A stretch of 45,440 nucleotides of DNA from contig QEVM01000014.1 in assembly GCA_003576805.1 (NCBI GenBank), positions 1-45,440 of the forward strand. Direction: 5' to 3'. Both the position numbers and the translations under genes were made by a program. The notes under the pieces were generated by a model, which did no database searches, was not told where the DNA came from, and worked only from the letters and a program-made list of their open reading frames with translations. Shown here piece after piece: positions 45,361 to 45,440 of the stretch. Numbering within the stretch: the stretch's first letter is position 1; every line of letters begins with the position of its first letter. The DNA comes from Pseudomonadota bacterium. GTDB lineage: Bacteria; Myxococcota_A; UBA9160; PR03.

Positions 45361-45440
45361 TGGCGCGGGCGATGCGCCGCACGGCGCGCGCGCTCGCAGC
45401 GGCGGCCGCGCTGCTCGCGGCGTGCGCGCTCGCGGCCGCG
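45360..45440 (+). CDS. Start of an exported protein or lipoprotein (cut by window end)
   Basis: The GTG at 45360 overlaps the giant lipoprotein stop by one base (TAGTG); ATG 45372 is in the same frame. The 27 visible codons give a signal peptide, basic RRTARA then AAAAALLAACALAAA, with Cys in a possible lipobox LAAC. Translational coupling implies that its product works with the giant lipoprotein. Nothing more can be said from the visible part. Confidence 0.6.
   Translation, partial: MARAMRRTARALAAAAALLAACALAAA

Noticed and set aside
1..45440. tRNA, rRNA or riboswitch genes
   Set aside because: No T-arm-like or conserved rRNA or riboswitch core was recognised by eye; a covariance-model scan was not possible.

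Overview
The window is a very GC-rich bacterial chromosome segment with tightly packed genes, many 1-4 base start/stop overlaps (GTGA, ATGA, TGATG), and frequent GTG and TTG starts. A PEP-CTERM tail, DxDGxxD repeats followed by a Cys-Gly/hydrophobic/Arg tail, long lipoproteins, an LPS heptose enzyme and an MMPL/RND exporter point to a diderm of the Myxococcota/'deltaproteobacterial' kind, probably uncultured. That placement is inference; no rRNA or tRNA gene was seen.

Layout. (1) 1-5629, minus strand: AsmA-like protein, RfaE2 heptose adenylyltransferase, MoxR ATPase, DUF58 protein and a BatD-like lipoprotein cut by the window edge. (2) 5630-8682: a non-coding divergent region, a small XRE regulator and PtsP (nitrogen-PTS enzyme I), which seems to lack any canonical start codon. 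(3) 8679-10285, minus: DUF374 acyltransferase and an EamA transporter. (4) 10405-18423, plus: a respiratory block with heme O synthase, an MFS transporter, DUF420, a diheme cytochrome c, a 36-residue membrane peptide, CoxB, CoxA, CoxC, CoxD, a second CoxC-like subunit and a small CPMC protein. (5) LeuS (minus) diverges from the PEP-synthase regulator PpsR (plus); a strong hairpin separates PpsR from a convergent RND exporter. (6) 25419-31125: a 2-hydroxyacid dehydrogenase, a membrane-anchored NYN nuclease-like protein, AguB and AguA (agmatine to putrescine). Between AguB and AguA lie two decayed genes. (7) A secreted alpha/beta-hydrolase-like protein, then frdABCD and a terminator. (8) A PEP-CTERM protein, a 2350-residue multidomain lipoprotein, and the start of a translationally coupled exported protein at the right edge.

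How the genes work together. The oxidase block looks like one module for an aa3-type terminal oxidase with its heme O synthase, a DUF420 assembly candidate and a soluble diheme cytochrome c as likely electron donor. FrdABCD links the quinone pool to succinate/fumarate. PtsP and PpsR both act around phosphoenolpyruvate. AguA and AguB catalyse successive steps to putrescine.

I did not find a clear new multi-gene defence or mobile system. The most notable signals are: a CoxA with an intact D-pathway but missing the K-pathway Lys, Thr and Ser; two genes (ptsP and the MFS gene) whose only sensible starts are ATT and ATC, each six bases after a Shine-Dalgarno; the pseudogene cluster inside the agu locus; and the giant lipoprotein with an internal membrane hairpin.
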